From: Candidatus Uhrbacteria bacterium
Lineage (GTDB): Bacteria > Patescibacteriota > Patescibacteriia > UBA9934 > GWF2-40-263
Reading direction: 5' to 3'
NCBI GenBank assembly: GCA_014239775.1
Contig: JAAZYG010000016.1
Coordinates: 1-35,718, forward strand
Length of the DNA: 35,718 nucleotides
Shown here: positions 19,456 to 29,786 of the stretch, piece by piece
Layout of the letters: the number at the start of each line of letters is the position of its first letter
Numbering within the stretch: the stretch's first letter is position 1
The notes under the pieces: model-generated
The model's database searches: none
What the model was told of the DNA's origin: nothing
The model's input: only the letters and a program-made list of their open reading frames with translations
Position numbers and translations under genes: made by a program

Positions 19456-19662
19456 GTGTCAAAGAAAAAAAAAGGTAGGCGATCAAAGCCTGTTGTGATG
19501 AAAAAGCCAAGCGATATGATTATTCGAATCAAAACGTCTGACATAAAAGTTAGATGTAAAATCGCAATTCCTTGCGTCAAAAGATTTCATACAAGAAGTC
19601 ATGATGTAATGAAGGGGCGTAGGCGAAATCCAAAACATGTTAACAAGTATGATCAATACTAA
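19456..19662 (+). CDS. Small highly basic orphan protein, 68 aa (MSKKKKGRRSKPVVMKKPSDMIIRIKTSDIKVRCKIAIPCVKRFHTRSHDVMKGRRRNPKHVNKYDQY)
   Basis: GTG start with TGGAG SD 7 nt upstream; downstream of a good promoter; hairpin at 19692-19717. Confidence 0.6.
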   Translation: MSKKKKGRRSKPVVMKKPSDMIIRIKTSDIKVRCKIAIPCVKRFHTRSHDVMKGRRRNPKHVNKYDQY

Positions 19663-19673
19663 AGGAGGAATGC

Positions 19674-19739
19674 GTGATTGTCTTAATTCTTAGCCGTGGA
19701 AGCTTAAGTCTACGGCTTCCTATTTTAGATCATGAATGA
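19674..19739 (+). CDS. Possible 21-aa mini-ORF/leader peptide MIVLILSRGSLSLRLPILDHE
   Basis: AGGAGG SD 5 nt before GTG; same AAGGAGGAAT-(G)CGTG start context as the 30336 gene; overlaps a terminator-like hairpin. Confidence 0.3.
   Translation: MIVLILSRGSLSLRLPILDHE
19692..19717 (+). terminator. Terminator-like hairpin
   Basis: AGCCGTGGA-AGCTTAAG-TCTACGGCT (one G-U), followed by TCCTATTTTAG. Confidence 0.5.
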
Positions 19740-19760
19740 ATCGTGTTTTAAAATCGGAAA

Positions 19761-19980
19761 AATAAAACTCATAATTGGAGGGCGAGAATAAGGAGGCAAT
19801 AAATTCTCAGTTTCTTGTATTCTGAGAATCGTTATAAAGTTTTATAACATTGTCGGTTGTGTGTTCGATATAAACAAGGCTTAGGCTTTCTTTGTACCTA
19901 TTACATACAACCAATCTGTACACACCTTTATTTATAAGGTCACTGAACAGCTTTCTTGACCTCCAATTATGAGTTTTGTT
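19761..19980 (+). ncRNA. Candidate structured RNA with an 18-bp perfect closing stem (strand inferred)
   Basis: AAAACTCATAATTGGAGG (19764-19781) / CCTCCAATTATGAGTTTT (19960-19977), enclosing further hairpins at 19803-19829, 19831-19848, 19855-19912 and 19924-19940. Confidence 0.45.
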
Positions 19981-20120
19981 CTCAAATTAGACAAAACATA
20001 AGTGAGTAAGTATTATTCAAAACTTCAAGATCTGTCTTCCATAGTATTTTGATGAATATTGTGGTGGACTGATCTGGTCTTTTTGGTTCATTAAAAAGCA
20101 AAATTTTAGGAGGTGCAACA

Positions 20121-21737
20121 TTGGAACAAATAAGTTTATCAGCGAACATTGAATGTAGTCGCTGCGGAGAACATTATGAACTAGGCGATATTACTCGTCA
20201 AACCGGAAGTAATCTTCCGTGGCTTGTTGTCAAAAAAGGTTTTAAGAATATTGATGAGGTTCTAAAAACCGTCTTATGTCAGGTGTGTAATGGACACAAT
20301 GCTGGCCTATCGGTTGAAGACGCTTTGAAGATTCTTGGTGTGCAGATCACAGCTCCTGTGATTTCATCTCATCGACCAGTGTCAATTGGGTGCTCATCCA
20401 ATGTTTTTACTGGAACACATCGTCCTGTATTGTCGAGTGATTATTCACAAACAGTTACAGGATCAAATTCATGTTTTGAGAGCGATGTGGTTTTTGTTGG
20501 AGCAATGAGGCCGAAAAGCAAGTCGGGTAAACAGAATAGTTCTGGTCAAAATTTTGGCCAGCAAAAAATTCAACTACCAAAGAAACAGAGTGCAGATAGA
20601 GAAGTTTGTACTAAAGTAAGTATTTATGACTCATTGAAAGCTCAACTGGACAAGGCTGTTGAAACAGGAAGAGATTATTCTGGTTTGGTGAATATTGCTT
20701 GTAGGGTCGGTATTGATCACGAACTGGTCAGAGATTGTTTGGCTAAAGAGACTCGTTCTAATCGTGCACGTTTTGCAGCACTTTCAGGGTCATTTAAGCG
20801 AAAGCTAAAATACCTTCGTGTGGTTTCTGAAAAACAAGAGTGCACTGATTTAGTAGATGAGCTGTACGACATTCTTGCAAGGGCGAATTCAAGCGATCCA
20901 AAAAAGCGTTCAAAGAATAAACTTCTTGGTTTTTTTGGAACAAGCCATGTTGAGCTTGGTAATTTTGCGACGGTGTACTATTTAACCAAGACCATTGTTC
21001 CGTCAGATAACGGTGCTCAGTGTGTTGATAGGGTTTTGTTTAGGCGTATAGGTTTACCACAAGAGACTAAGATTAGTATCGAGTTTCCTGGTGTCAGTGC
21101 TAGACCAAGTCGCTTGTACTATCATGGAAAAACAAATGTGCGGGTTGTGAAGTTTGGTGTGAGTTTATGCTCCAAACAAAGCAAGTTGGCCTCAGATGTT
21201 TTGTGTGATGGTTACAGTGATGTAAAAATCGTGTATCCAGATGGTGAAATATATGGAAAGAATCCATGTGTCGAACTTCCTGACAACAGGTACAGGTTTA
21301 CTCAGTTGACTAACCGTCAACAGCTCTCACAAGATTCATGGGAGGTCTCAGAGGATGTGTACATGGGAGAGGGTATGAAACTTATAATGTCTCAAAAAGA
21401 CAATAAGTGGATTTATACTCCTGTGACAAAATGCTCTAAACGCACATCTACAAAAACTTTCATTGGAAAGTTTAATGATGGTTATGTGAATACTGATAGC
21501 ACACCAATGCTCTTTATGGATATTGAAGAGCCATTGATGATTTTGCAGATTGATAATTTTACTATCTCGTCTGTTCTCATGAGAAATGGAAGCACTCGTG
21601 TGTTTGAGAGTGTTCATGATGCTGATGCATTTAATAAAGGGATTATAATTATTCCTGATGAAGAAGCATTGGTGTCTTGTGATGAGGTTGTTGTTCAGTC
21701 TATTCACACAGAACAGATTCAACAAGTTCAACCTTAA
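20121..21737 (+). CDS. Orphan 538-aa protein with N-terminal Cys4 zinc-ribbon-like motif; function unknown
   Basis: TTG start with AGGAGG SD 7 nt upstream; CSRCG...CQVCNG; possible HTH (YSGLVNIACRVGIDHELVRDCLAKETRSNRARF); long uninterrupted ORF followed by a terminator. Confidence 0.8.
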   Translation: MEQISLSANIECSRCGEHYELGDITRQTGSNLPWLVVKKGFKNIDEVLKTVLCQVCNGHNAGLSVEDALKILGVQITAPVISSHRPVSIGCSSNVFTGTHRPVLSSDYSQTVTGSNSCFESDVVFVGAMRPKSKSGKQNSSGQNFGQQKIQLPKKQSADREVCTKVSIYDSLKAQLDKAVETGRDYSGLVNIACRVGIDHELVRDCLAKETRSNRARFAALSGSFKRKLKYLRVVSEKQECTDLVDELYDILARANSSDPKKRSKNKLLGFFGTSHVELGNFATVYYLTKTIVPSDNGAQCVDRVLFRRIGLPQETKISIEFPGVSARPSRLYYHGKTNVRVVKFGVSLCSKQSKLASDVLCDGYSDVKIVYPDGEIYGKNPCVELPDNRYRFTQLTNRQQLSQDSWEVSEDVYMGEGMKLIMSQKDNKWIYTPVTKCSKRTSTKTFIGKFNDGYVNTDSTPMLFMDIEEPLMILQIDNFTISSVLMRNGSTRVFESVHDADAFNKGIIIIPDEEALVSCDEVVVQSIHTEQIQQVQP

Positions 21738-21744
21738 CAAACTA

Positions 21745-21790
21745 GGTTCAGATATATAGCCTTTATATGCATATATCTGAACCATTTTTA
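21745..21790 (+). terminator. Rho-independent terminator
   Basis: GGTTCAGATATAT-AGCCTTTATATGC-ATATATCTGAACC, perfect 13-bp stem, then ATTTTTA. Confidence 0.8.
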
Positions 21791-21844
21791 TCAGTACATA
21801 ATCCTGTATTGTGTATCGATTAGAATATGATAAGATCAAACAAG

Positions 21845-22005
21845 ATGACCTTTTATAGGCTGTAATGTGTATTAATAACACTCCAAAGAAAAGTTGCGAG
21901 CATAGCTGCATTTATGTAGCGAAATCTCTCTCCTCAATGTTCAAATGTTTTTCTTCGGTTACTTTATGTAAGTTGTTTTTCTCATTACAGCCTTTAAATG
22001 GTCAT
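21845..22005. repeat. Imperfect inverted repeat (21/23) enclosing ~115 nt
   Basis: ATGACCTTTTATAGGCTGTAATG (21845-21867) versus CATTACAGCCTTTAAATGGTCAT (21983-22005). Confidence 0.75.
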
Positions 22006-22136
22006 TTTTTTGTGGATAAGACATTTTTACGATTAAAGAATTAATTGATCTACTGTAGAAAATATCTGAATTTTTACTTAATTTAGCAAAAAAATTAGAA
22101 ATTCTTGACAATATATTATAGATAACCTTCCAAGGC

Positions 22137-22165
22137 TTGACGGTGTAAAAGTATAATGTTAATAT
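22137..22165 (+). promoter_or_regulatory. Possible rpoBC promoter
   Basis: TTGACG-N17-TAATAT. Confidence 0.4.
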
Positions 22166-22185
22166 CTCGAAGTAATTGTTTGAGT

Positions 22186-22205
22186 TTTTGCTAAAATTAG
22201 CAAAA
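22186..22205. promoter_or_regulatory. Operator-like inverted repeat TTTTGCTAA-AA-TTAGCAAAA
   Basis: Perfect 9-bp arms, 2-nt spacer, directly abutting a TTGACA hexamer at 22207-22212. Confidence 0.45.
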
Positions 22206-22244
22206 CTTGACATACAAATTAAACACAATCCCTGATTTACCTCG

Positions 22245-22386
22245 TTTGCGGCTGAATGGTCTACCGGGTATCAACATCTAAAAAAATTTGAGTGGGGCTC
22301 AGGTTAACCGTCTTTAGATGACACAATTTACATCCGCAAATTAATGATTTTAGCATTCCATACCAATGGGGCGCTTTTTTATTTTT
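22245..22386 (+). promoter_or_regulatory. Structured rpoB leader with terminator-like hairpin (attenuator candidate)
   Basis: TTTGCGG/CCGCAAA (22245/22334), CATCTAAA/TTTAGATG (22275/22313), then imperfect hairpin GCATTCCAT-ACCA-ATGGGGCGC + TTTTTTATTTTT ~40 nt before rpoB. Confidence 0.5.
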
Positions 22387-22422
22387 GAGAATTTAATTTT
22401 TTAATTCTAACTTATACGCATT

Positions 22423-25400
22423 ATGCCCATTTATCGTCGTACACCAGTAAAAACCAGGGAACGAGCAAGTTTTGGAGCTGTATCTGACCAGATGGAGTTA
22501 CCAGATCTTATTGAAGTACAACGTAGTTCATATCGTTGGTTTTTTGAGGAGGGTATCAGAGATCTATTTAAAGAGATTGCACCAATCCGTGATTTTATTG
22601 GACGTGATCTAGAGCTTTACATAGATGATTATTATTTAGATGATCCAAAGTTTGACGAGAGAACTTCTCGTTCTAAAAAAGTTACATTTGAAGCACCTCT
22701 TCGTGTAAAAACTCGTTTAGTAAACGTTCGCACAAAAAGCGTAAAAGAACAGGAGATTTATTTAGGTGATTTACCACTAATGACCCCTCGTGGAACGTTT
22801 GTTATTAATGGAGTTGAGCGTGTAATTGTATCACAGCTCGTTCGTTCAGCAGGTGCATTTTTTACAGCAGACGTGTATAGAGGTCGTAGATATTATGGAG
22901 CAAAAATTATTCCTAATCGTGGAGCATGGTTAGAATTTGAGACAGATCCAAAAAATATAATTTGGGTAAAAATAGACAGAAAACGTAAGGTTCCTGTAAC
23001 TGCACTTTTACGTGCTTTTGGTGTAACAACCGATGAAGAAATAATGGAATTGTTTAAAGATATAGACGTTCATCCAACAAATAATTATATTGAATCAACA
23101 TTAAACAAAGATCCTTCAACAAATGAAGATGAGGGATTGATCGAGGTTTATAAGAGAATTCGTCCAGGTGATCGTGCAACTGCAGATAACGCAAAAGGGT
23201 TAATTCATTCAATGTTTTTTAATTTTGATAGATATGATCTTGGTAAGGTTGGTAGATACAAATTCAACTTACGTTTCGGTGATGATATTTCAGAAGATTT
23301 AGTTGCTGACGAGGCAAATAGAATTATTGGAAAAGAAGACCTTACAAAAATTATTCGTGAGATTATTAGACTAAATATCAATCAAGAAGAACCAGATGAT
23401 GTTGACCATCTTGGAAATAGAAGAGTTCGTGCTGTTGGAGAGTTGATTCAAGGACGTTTCCGAGTTGGTTTGGCGAGAATGGAAAGAATAATAAAAGACA
23501 GAATGTCTACACAAGACATAGATTCACTTACACCAGGAAGGCTTATTAATGCGAGGCCTGTGATTGGTGCTATTCGTGAGTTTTTTATGTCTTCTCAATT
23601 ATCTCAGTTCATGGACCAAACCAATCCGTTAGCAGAGCTTGAGCATAAGAGACGTTTATCAGCAATGGGTCCAGGTGGACTTTCACGTGAAAGAGCTGGG
23701 TTTGAAGTCCGTGATGTGCATCCAACTCACTATGGTCGTATTTGTCCTATTGCTACACCAGAGGGACCAAATATTGGTTTGATTGGACATTTGGCTTCAT
23801 ACTCAAAAATAAATGAGTATGGATTTATTGAGACACCTTATAGAAAAGTTGTTAAGGAGGAGAAGGGTGGAAAAACAATTGCACGTGTTACAGATGAGAT
23901 TGAATATATAAATGCTTTTAAAGAAGAAAAATCAGTTACAGTTACAGCTACAAGTTTAATAGACGATAAGAATTACTTTACAGAAGAGTTTGTTGCAGCA
24001 AGAAAATTTGGTGAGCCAAAAAATGTTGCACAGTCAGAAATTGATTACATGGATGTTTCATCAAAGCAAATTGTTTCAATTGGTACATCTTTGATTCCTT
24101 TCTTGGAACATGACGATGCTACCCGTGCACTTATGGGAACGAACATGCAACGTCAAGCTGTACCTACTGTACGCCCAGACGCTCCTATTGTAGGAACTGG
24201 TGTTGAAAGACGTGCGGCTCGTGATTCAGGTCATGTAATTGTTGCAGATCAATCAGGTGTAATTTCATATGTAGATGGATTTAGGATTGAGATTACAGAC
24301 AAAGATAAAAATATTATCAAGTATGAACTTAAAAAGTTCTTGCGATCTAATAATTCAACTTCTATTAACCAACGTCCTGTTGTAGAGGCTGGTCAGAAGA
24401 TTACAAAGGGAGACATAATTGCAGATTCATCAGCAATTGATAAAGGTGAGTTGGCATTAGGTCAAAATTGTCTTATAGGTTTCATGGCATGGGATGGCTA
24501 CAACTATGAAGATGCTGTTATTATTTCAGAAAAATTAGTACGTGATGACAGGTTTACATCTGTACACATTGAGCATTACACAATTGATGTTCGTGACACA
24601 AAACTTGGACCAGAAGTTGTTACTTCTGATATTCCAAATGTTTCAGAAGAGAAATTAAAAAATCTAGACATTGAAGGTGTTATAAGAATTGGTGCAGAGG
24701 TAAAGTCCGGAGATATTTTAGTAGGAAAAATTACACCAAAAGGTGAGACAGAGCTTTCAGCTGAGGAAAAGTTACTTCGCGCAATCTTTGGTGAGAAGGC
24801 TCGTGATGTGCGTGATTCATCTTTATATCTTGAACATGGTGAACATGGAAAGGTTGTGGATGTAACAGTATTTTCACGTGAGTCTGGAGATAAGTTGTCA
24901 CCAGGTGTTATTAAATCAATTCAGATTACAATTGCTGACTTACGTAAGTCACAAGTTGGAGATAAAGTTGCAGGACGTCACGGAAACAAAGGTGTAATTT
25001 CAAAGATTGTACCTTTATCAGATATGCCATTTTTAGAAGATGGAACTCCTTTGGATATAATGCTTACTCCACTTGGAGTTGTTTCTCGTATGAATTTGGG
25101 ACAGGTTCTTGAGGTTCATTTGGGACTTGCAGCAAATGCGCTTGGATATAATGTCATGACACCTGTACTAAATGGTGTGTCATATGGTGATATTCAGGGT
25201 GAGCTAGAAAAAGCAGATTTGCCAAAAACAGGCCAGGTTCAGTTATATGATGGTCGTACGGGTGACAAGTTTGTACATCCAATTACAGTTGGGTACATGT
25301 ATATTTTGAAGTTGTCACACATGGTTGAAGATAAAATGCATCAGAGGTCAATTGGTCCTTATTCATTAATTACGCAGCAGCCGCTTGGTGGTAAAGCGCA

Positions 25401-25677
25401 ATTTGGTGGACAGAGGTTTGGAGAGATGGAAGTTTGGGCTCTTGAAGCTTATGGAGCTGCACACACATTGCAAGAAATTTTGACAATTAAGTCTGATGAC
25501 GTTCCTGGAAGGTCAAAGGCCTATGAGGCAATCATTAAAGGAAATCCAATTAATAAAGTGAATATCCCTGAATCATTTAATGTACTTGTACGCGAGCTTA
25601 AAGGCTTGTGTCTAGACGTAGAGTTATTAAATGAAGGAAGTAAAATTGAGCTTCAGGGTGAAAAAAGTAAAAAATAA
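22423..25677 (+). CDS. rpoB: DNA-directed RNA polymerase subunit beta
   Basis: Full-length conserved beta subunit (e.g. [85 protein letters not shown]). Confidence 0.98.
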   Translation: MPIYRRTPVKTRERASFGAVSDQMELPDLIEVQRSSYRWFFEEGIRDLFKEIAPIRDFIGRDLELYIDDYYLDDPKFDERTSRSKKVTFEAPLRVKTRLVNVRTKSVKEQEIYLGDLPLMTPRGTFVINGVERVIVSQLVRSAGAFFTADVYRGRRYYGAKIIPNRGAWLEFETDPKNIIWVKIDRKRKVPVTALLRAFGVTTDEEIMELFKDIDVHPTNNYIESTLNKDPSTNEDEGLIEVYKRIRPGDRATADNAKGLIHSMFFNFDRYDLGKVGRYKFNLRFGDDISEDLVADEANRIIGKEDLTKIIREIIRLNINQEEPDDVDHLGNRRVRAVGELIQGRFRVGLARMERIIKDRMSTQDIDSLTPGRLINARPVIGAIREFFMSSQLSQFMDQTNPLAELEHKRRLSAMGPGGLSRERAGFEVRDVHPTHYGRICPIATPEGPNIGLIGHLASYSKINEYGFIETPYRKVVKEEKGGKTIARVTDEIEYINAFKEEKSVTVTATSLIDDKNYFTEEFVAARKFGEPKNVAQSEIDYMDVSSKQIVSIGTSLIPFLEHDDATRALMGTNMQRQAVPTVRPDAPIVGTGVERRAARDSGHVIVADQSGVISYVDGFRIEITDKDKNIIKYELKKFLRSNNSTSINQRPVVEAGQKITKGDIIADSSAIDKGELALGQNCLIGFMAWDGYNYEDAVIISEKLVRDDRFTSVHIEHYTIDVRDTKLGPEVVTSDIPNVSEEKLKNLDIEGVIRIGAEVKSGDILVGKITPKGETELSAEEKLLRAIFGEKARDVRDSSLYLEHGEHGKVVDVTVFSRESGDKLSPGVIKSIQITIADLRKSQVGDKVAGRHGNKGVISKIVPLSDMPFLEDGTPLDIMLTPLGVVSRMNLGQVLEVHLGLAANALGYNVMTPVLNGVSYGDIQGELEKADLPKTGQVQLYDGRTGDKFVHPITVGYMYILKLSHMVEDKMHQRSIGPYSLITQQPLGGKAQFGGQRFGEMEVWALEAYGAAHTLQEILTIKSDDVPGRSKAYEAIIKGNPINKVNIPESFNVLVRELKGLCLDVELLNEGSKIELQGEKSKK

Positions 25678-25680
25678 CCT

Positions 25681-28600
25681 ATGTTTAAAAAACAAGACAC
25701 ATTAAAATCTACAGATTTTGACTCAATAAGACTTAGGTTAGCTTCTCCAGAAATAATTCGTGGATGGTCACATGGTGAAATAACCAAGCCTGAAACAATT
25801 AATTACAGAACACAAAAACCAGAGAAGCACGGACTTTTCGCTGAAGAAATTTTTGGTCCCTCAAAAGACTGGGAGTGTTATTGTGGTAAGTATAAAAAAA
25901 TTAGATACAAAGGAATTATTTGTGACAAATGTGGAGTAGAAGTAACTCATTCAGTTGTTCGTCGTGAAAGAATGGGGCACATTGAGCTTGCTGCTCCTAT
26001 TACGCACATTTGGTTTTTGAGAGGTGTACCGTCAAGGATTGGTACAGTTTTAGATATGTCAATTCAGAATCTTGAAAAAGTAATTTATTTTGCTAGTTTT
26101 ATAATTACAAACGTAAACGAAGAAGCTAAAGAGCAAACAATCGAACAAGTAAAACAAGAGAGAAAGAGCAAACAGAACATGATAGAAGGTGAATTTAAAA
26201 GAGATGTTGGACGACTTGCAGATAAACATGGTGATGATAAAAAAGTTCTTGCAAAAGAACAGACTAGGTTAGAAGAAATTAGAGATGGAAAACTTGAAGA
26301 ATTAGAAGAAGATTACGAGATAGTAATGGAAGATCTTAAGGCAATGAAGATGATGTCTATTATCTCAGAGCAGACATATCATGAGTGGTCATTAAAATAT
26401 GGTCATGTTTTTGAAGCAATGATCGGTGCAGCAGCAGTTCATGAAATGTTGAAGCGTGCCAATGTGGAGGAGACAATGTATGCACTACAAGATGAGTTGG
26501 TAAATGCAACAAAGACAAAAAAGGACAGAATTCTAAGAAGATTAAAACTTCTAAAGTCTTTACATATAAATAAAATCGACCCTACATGGATGGTTCTTGA
26601 AGCTGTTCCTGTTATTCCACCAGACCTACGGCCAATGGTACCGTTAGATGGTGGAAGGTTTGCAACTTCAGACTTAAATGACTTGTATCGTCGTGTGATA
26701 AACAGGAACAATCGTTTAAAACGGCTGTTTGATTTGAATGCTCCTGAAGTTATTTCAAGAAATGAAAAACGAATGCTTCAAGAGGCTGTTGATGCACTAA
26801 TAGATAATTCAGCAAGGCATAGTAAAACAGTTATTGCAGCTACTGGTAAGAAGCGTCAGTTAAAATCTTTGGCGGATCAGTTAAAAGGTAAGCAAGGTCG
26901 TTTCCGTCAGAACCTACTTGGTAAACGTATTGATTATTCTGGACGTTCAGTAATTGTTGTTGGACCACATTTAAAATTAGAGAATTGTGGAATTCCAAAA
27001 AAGATGGCTCTTGAGCTGTTTAAACCGTTCGTTATTTCAAAGTTAATCGAGCGCGAATACGTTCACAATATTAGAAGTGCGAATAAGTTTATTGATTCAG
27101 ACCGTTCAGAAACATGGGATATTTTGGAAGAGGTTACAAAAGACGCATTTGTTCTTTTGAACCGTGCACCAACTTTGCATAGGCTTGGTATTCAGGCATT
27201 TAGACCTGTTTTGATTGAGGGTAAGGCTATGCAAATTCACCCACTTGTTTGTGATGCTTATAATGCAGACTTTGATGGTGACCAAATGGCAGTCCATGTT
27301 CCTCTTACAGAAGAAGCGCGTGCAGAAGCGCGTGAGATCATGCTTGCTACAAAGAACTTGCTAAAGCCTGCTCATGGTGGGCCAGTTGCGACACCTGGAA
27401 AAGATATTGCTTGGGGAATATTCTATCTAACAATGGAACTAACTCCACAACCAGAAGAAATGAAAGGTATTCCATGGTTTGCAAATGAAACAGACGTGAT
27501 GTACGCAATAAAATCAGGACAAGTACAGCTCCAAGATTGGTGTGTTGTGCGTTTGCAGACTGGTGAAAAAATTATTACAACTCCAGGACGTGTATTGGTT
27601 AATTTGCAGTTTCCAAAAGAAATTCCTTTTAAAAATCAACGACTTGGTAAAAAAGAATTATCAAGTATCGTTAAGTACTTCCTAGAGCTTCATGGTTCAG
27701 ATAGAGCATCTGACTTCCTAGACAGATTAAAAGAAATTGGTTTTGAATACTCCACACAGGCTGGTTATTCATGGGGAATGTCTGATCTTCCATCATTAAA
27801 AAACAAAATAACTCTACTTAAAGAAGGTGATAATAAGATTCGTGAGATCGAAGATTATTATTCTCAAGGTCTTTTGACTGGTTCAGAAAGACATTCATCT
27901 ATTATAAAAATTTGGAATGAAATTAAAGATAGTATCGCATCTGAGGCAAAACAAATGCTTCCAAAAGATAATCCGGCTTATACAATGATTGAGTCCGGTG
28001 CTCGTGGTTCATGGGGACAAATGACACAAATGGTTGGTATGAAAGGATTGGTTGCAAACCCTGCAGGTGACATTATTGAGCTTCCAGTTAAATCATCATT
28101 TAAAGATGGTTACGATGTATTGGAGTTTTTTATCTCATCTCATGGTGTGCGAAAAGGTTTGACTGACACAGCTTTAAGAACTGCTAATGCAGGTTACTTA
28201 ACAAGGCGTTTGGTTGATGTTGCACAAGATGTGGTTGTTCGTGAAATAGATTGTGGTGACGATAAGGGTGTTGTACTTACAAAAGAAGAATCAGATGATA
28301 TCGGAGAGCCATTGATAATTAGAATACTTGGTAGGTTCTTGTTATCAGATCTTAAGAAACCAGGTGGCAGAAAAGTTTTGGTTAAAGCTGGTGAGTTGGT
28401 TACCGAAGACCATATTAGAGCAGTAGAAGCTTCAGGTGGTGAGATTATGGAGGTACACTTAAGATCAGTTATGACATGTAAGCTCCGTCGCGGTGTGTGT
28501 CAGAAGTGTTATGGTTACGATTTGGCTTATAATAAACTTGTAAAACTTGGAACAGCGGTTGGTATTATGGCAGCTCAGTCAATTGGTGAGCCTGGTACAC

Positions 28601-29433
28601 AGTTAACAATGAGAACTTTCCATACTGGTGGTGTTGCTGGAAAAGATATTACACAAGGATTGCCGCGTGTTGAAGAATTATTTGAGGCTCGTAATCCAAA
28701 GCAGAAAGCTGTTATGTCTGAGGTTTCAGGTAAGGCCACAGTTGAGACTATTCAAAGAGAAATTGTACAAGCTGGAACAGGTAAGCAAATTGTTGATACA
28801 AGACCAGGACAGAAGACGGTAAAGATTGCTTATGAAGATGTGGATGATGAAACATTTAGTTATGGAAAGACTGGTGAGTTGTTCTTGAAAGAAGGAGACA
28901 AAGTTAAGACAGGACAAATAATTGCAAAGAAAGGAAGTGGTGTTGAATTTGAATCTCCAGGAAATGGTGTGATTACAATTAAAAAAGAAAATACAGTTAC
29001 TGTTGTGTATGACACAATTAAATTGCGTGAGTACATTATTCCGCCAGGATACACTTTGTATGTTAAAGACGGTGATGAGGTTCAGTCTGGTGATCAGCTA
29101 ACTGACGGAAATCTTGATCTACAATTATTGTTTAAGCACAAAGGTCAGGATGCGGTTCAGAAATATTTGTCTAAGGAAACTCAGTTTATTTATGCTAGTC
29201 AGGGACAGAAACTAAATAACAAGCATATCGAGCTGATTATAAAACAAATGTTCTCACGTGTAAGAGTTATGGATCCAGGTGATACAGATTTACTACCTGC
29301 AGAGATAATTGAAAGAGCTACTTTTGACCAAGCAAATGACGGTGTTGAAAAAGGTAAAAAGGAAGCAACGCACGAGCCTGTGTTTATGGGAATTACAAAG
29401 ATTTCATTATCAACAACCTCATGGTTGTCATAA
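25681..29433 (+). CDS. rpoC: DNA-directed RNA polymerase subunit beta', prematurely closed by in-frame TAA
   Basis: [38 protein letters not shown]; stop falls after [15 protein letters not shown], within the conserved '...GITKASL..SFISAASFQET' block. Confidence 0.97.
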   Translation: MFKKQDTLKSTDFDSIRLRLASPEIIRGWSHGEITKPETINYRTQKPEKHGLFAEEIFGPSKDWECYCGKYKKIRYKGIICDKCGVEVTHSVVRRERMGHIELAAPITHIWFLRGVPSRIGTVLDMSIQNLEKVIYFASFIITNVNEEAKEQTIEQVKQERKSKQNMIEGEFKRDVGRLADKHGDDKKVLAKEQTRLEEIRDGKLEELEEDYEIVMEDLKAMKMMSIISEQTYHEWSLKYGHVFEAMIGAAAVHEMLKRANVEETMYALQDELVNATKTKKDRILRRLKLLKSLHINKIDPTWMVLEAVPVIPPDLRPMVPLDGGRFATSDLNDLYRRVINRNNRLKRLFDLNAPEVISRNEKRMLQEAVDALIDNSARHSKTVIAATGKKRQLKSLADQLKGKQGRFRQNLLGKRIDYSGRSVIVVGPHLKLENCGIPKKMALELFKPFVISKLIEREYVHNIRSANKFIDSDRSETWDILEEVTKDAFVLLNRAPTLHRLGIQAFRPVLIEGKAMQIHPLVCDAYNADFDGDQMAVHVPLTEEARAEAREIMLATKNLLKPAHGGPVATPGKDIAWGIFYLTMELTPQPEEMKGIPWFANETDVMYAIKSGQVQLQDWCVVRLQTGEKIITTPGRVLVNLQFPKEIPFKNQRLGKKELSSIVKYFLELHGSDRASDFLDRLKEIGFEYSTQAGYSWGMSDLPSLKNKITLLKEGDNKIREIEDYYSQGLLTGSERHSSIIKIWNEIKDSIASEAKQMLPKDNPAYTMIESGARGSWGQMTQMVGMKGLVANPAGDIIELPVKSSFKDGYDVLEFFISSHGVRKGLTDTALRTANAGYLTRRLVDVAQDVVVREIDCGDDKGVVLTKEESDDIGEPLIIRILGRFLLSDLKKPGGRKVLVKAGELVTEDHIRAVEASGGEIMEVHLRSVMTCKLRRGVCQKCYGYDLAYNKLVKLGTAVGIMAAQSIGEPGTQLTMRTFHTGGVAGKDITQGLPRVEELFEARNPKQKAVMSEVSGKATVETIQREIVQAGTGKQIVDTRPGQKTVKIAYEDVDDETFSYGKTGELFLKEGDKVKTGQIIAKKGSGVEFESPGNGVITIKKENTVTVVYDTIKLREYIIPPGYTLYVKDGDEVQSGDQLTDGNLDLQLLFKHKGQDAVQKYLSKETQFIYASQGQKLNNKHIELIIKQMFSRVRVMDPGDTDLLPAEIIERATFDQANDGVEKGKKEATHEPVFMGITKISLSTTSWLS

Positions 29434-29652
<219 letters not shown>

Positions 29653-29720
29653 GATTAAGGTACATACAAGTAAAAGAAGTTCGTAACAGAATTCAAATAA
29701 GATTTGTGCTTATAGAAAGA

Positions 29721-29746
29721 AAGCCGTCCGTTAGAGGGCGGTTTTC
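29721..29746 (+). terminator. Rho-independent terminator after rpoC
   Basis: AAGCCGTCC-GTTAGA-GGGCGGTTT followed by TCTT. Confidence 0.75.
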
Positions 29747-29786
29747 TTGTTGGTGTAATTTAATTTTGGTATCCTTATATAAAATT

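Noticed and set aside
19764-19977. 18-bp inverted repeat as MITE or transposon termini
   Set aside because: No flanking target-site duplication, no transposase, and multiple internal hairpins; RNA structure is the better reading.
21348-21911. 187-aa minus-strand ORF
   Set aside because: Mostly antisense to the 20121 CDS and crosses its terminator; composition not protein-like.
21959-22228. 89-aa minus-strand ORF with internal similarity
   Set aside because: The similarity is explained by AT-rich direct repeats around the CTTGAC boxes; no RBS.
29431-29433. Genome-wide TAA reassignment as the explanation for the rpoC stop
   Set aside because: Many genes here end in TAA at sensible C-termini (ychF, rpsF, ssb, rpsR, epmA, efp), so TAA acts as a normal stop.
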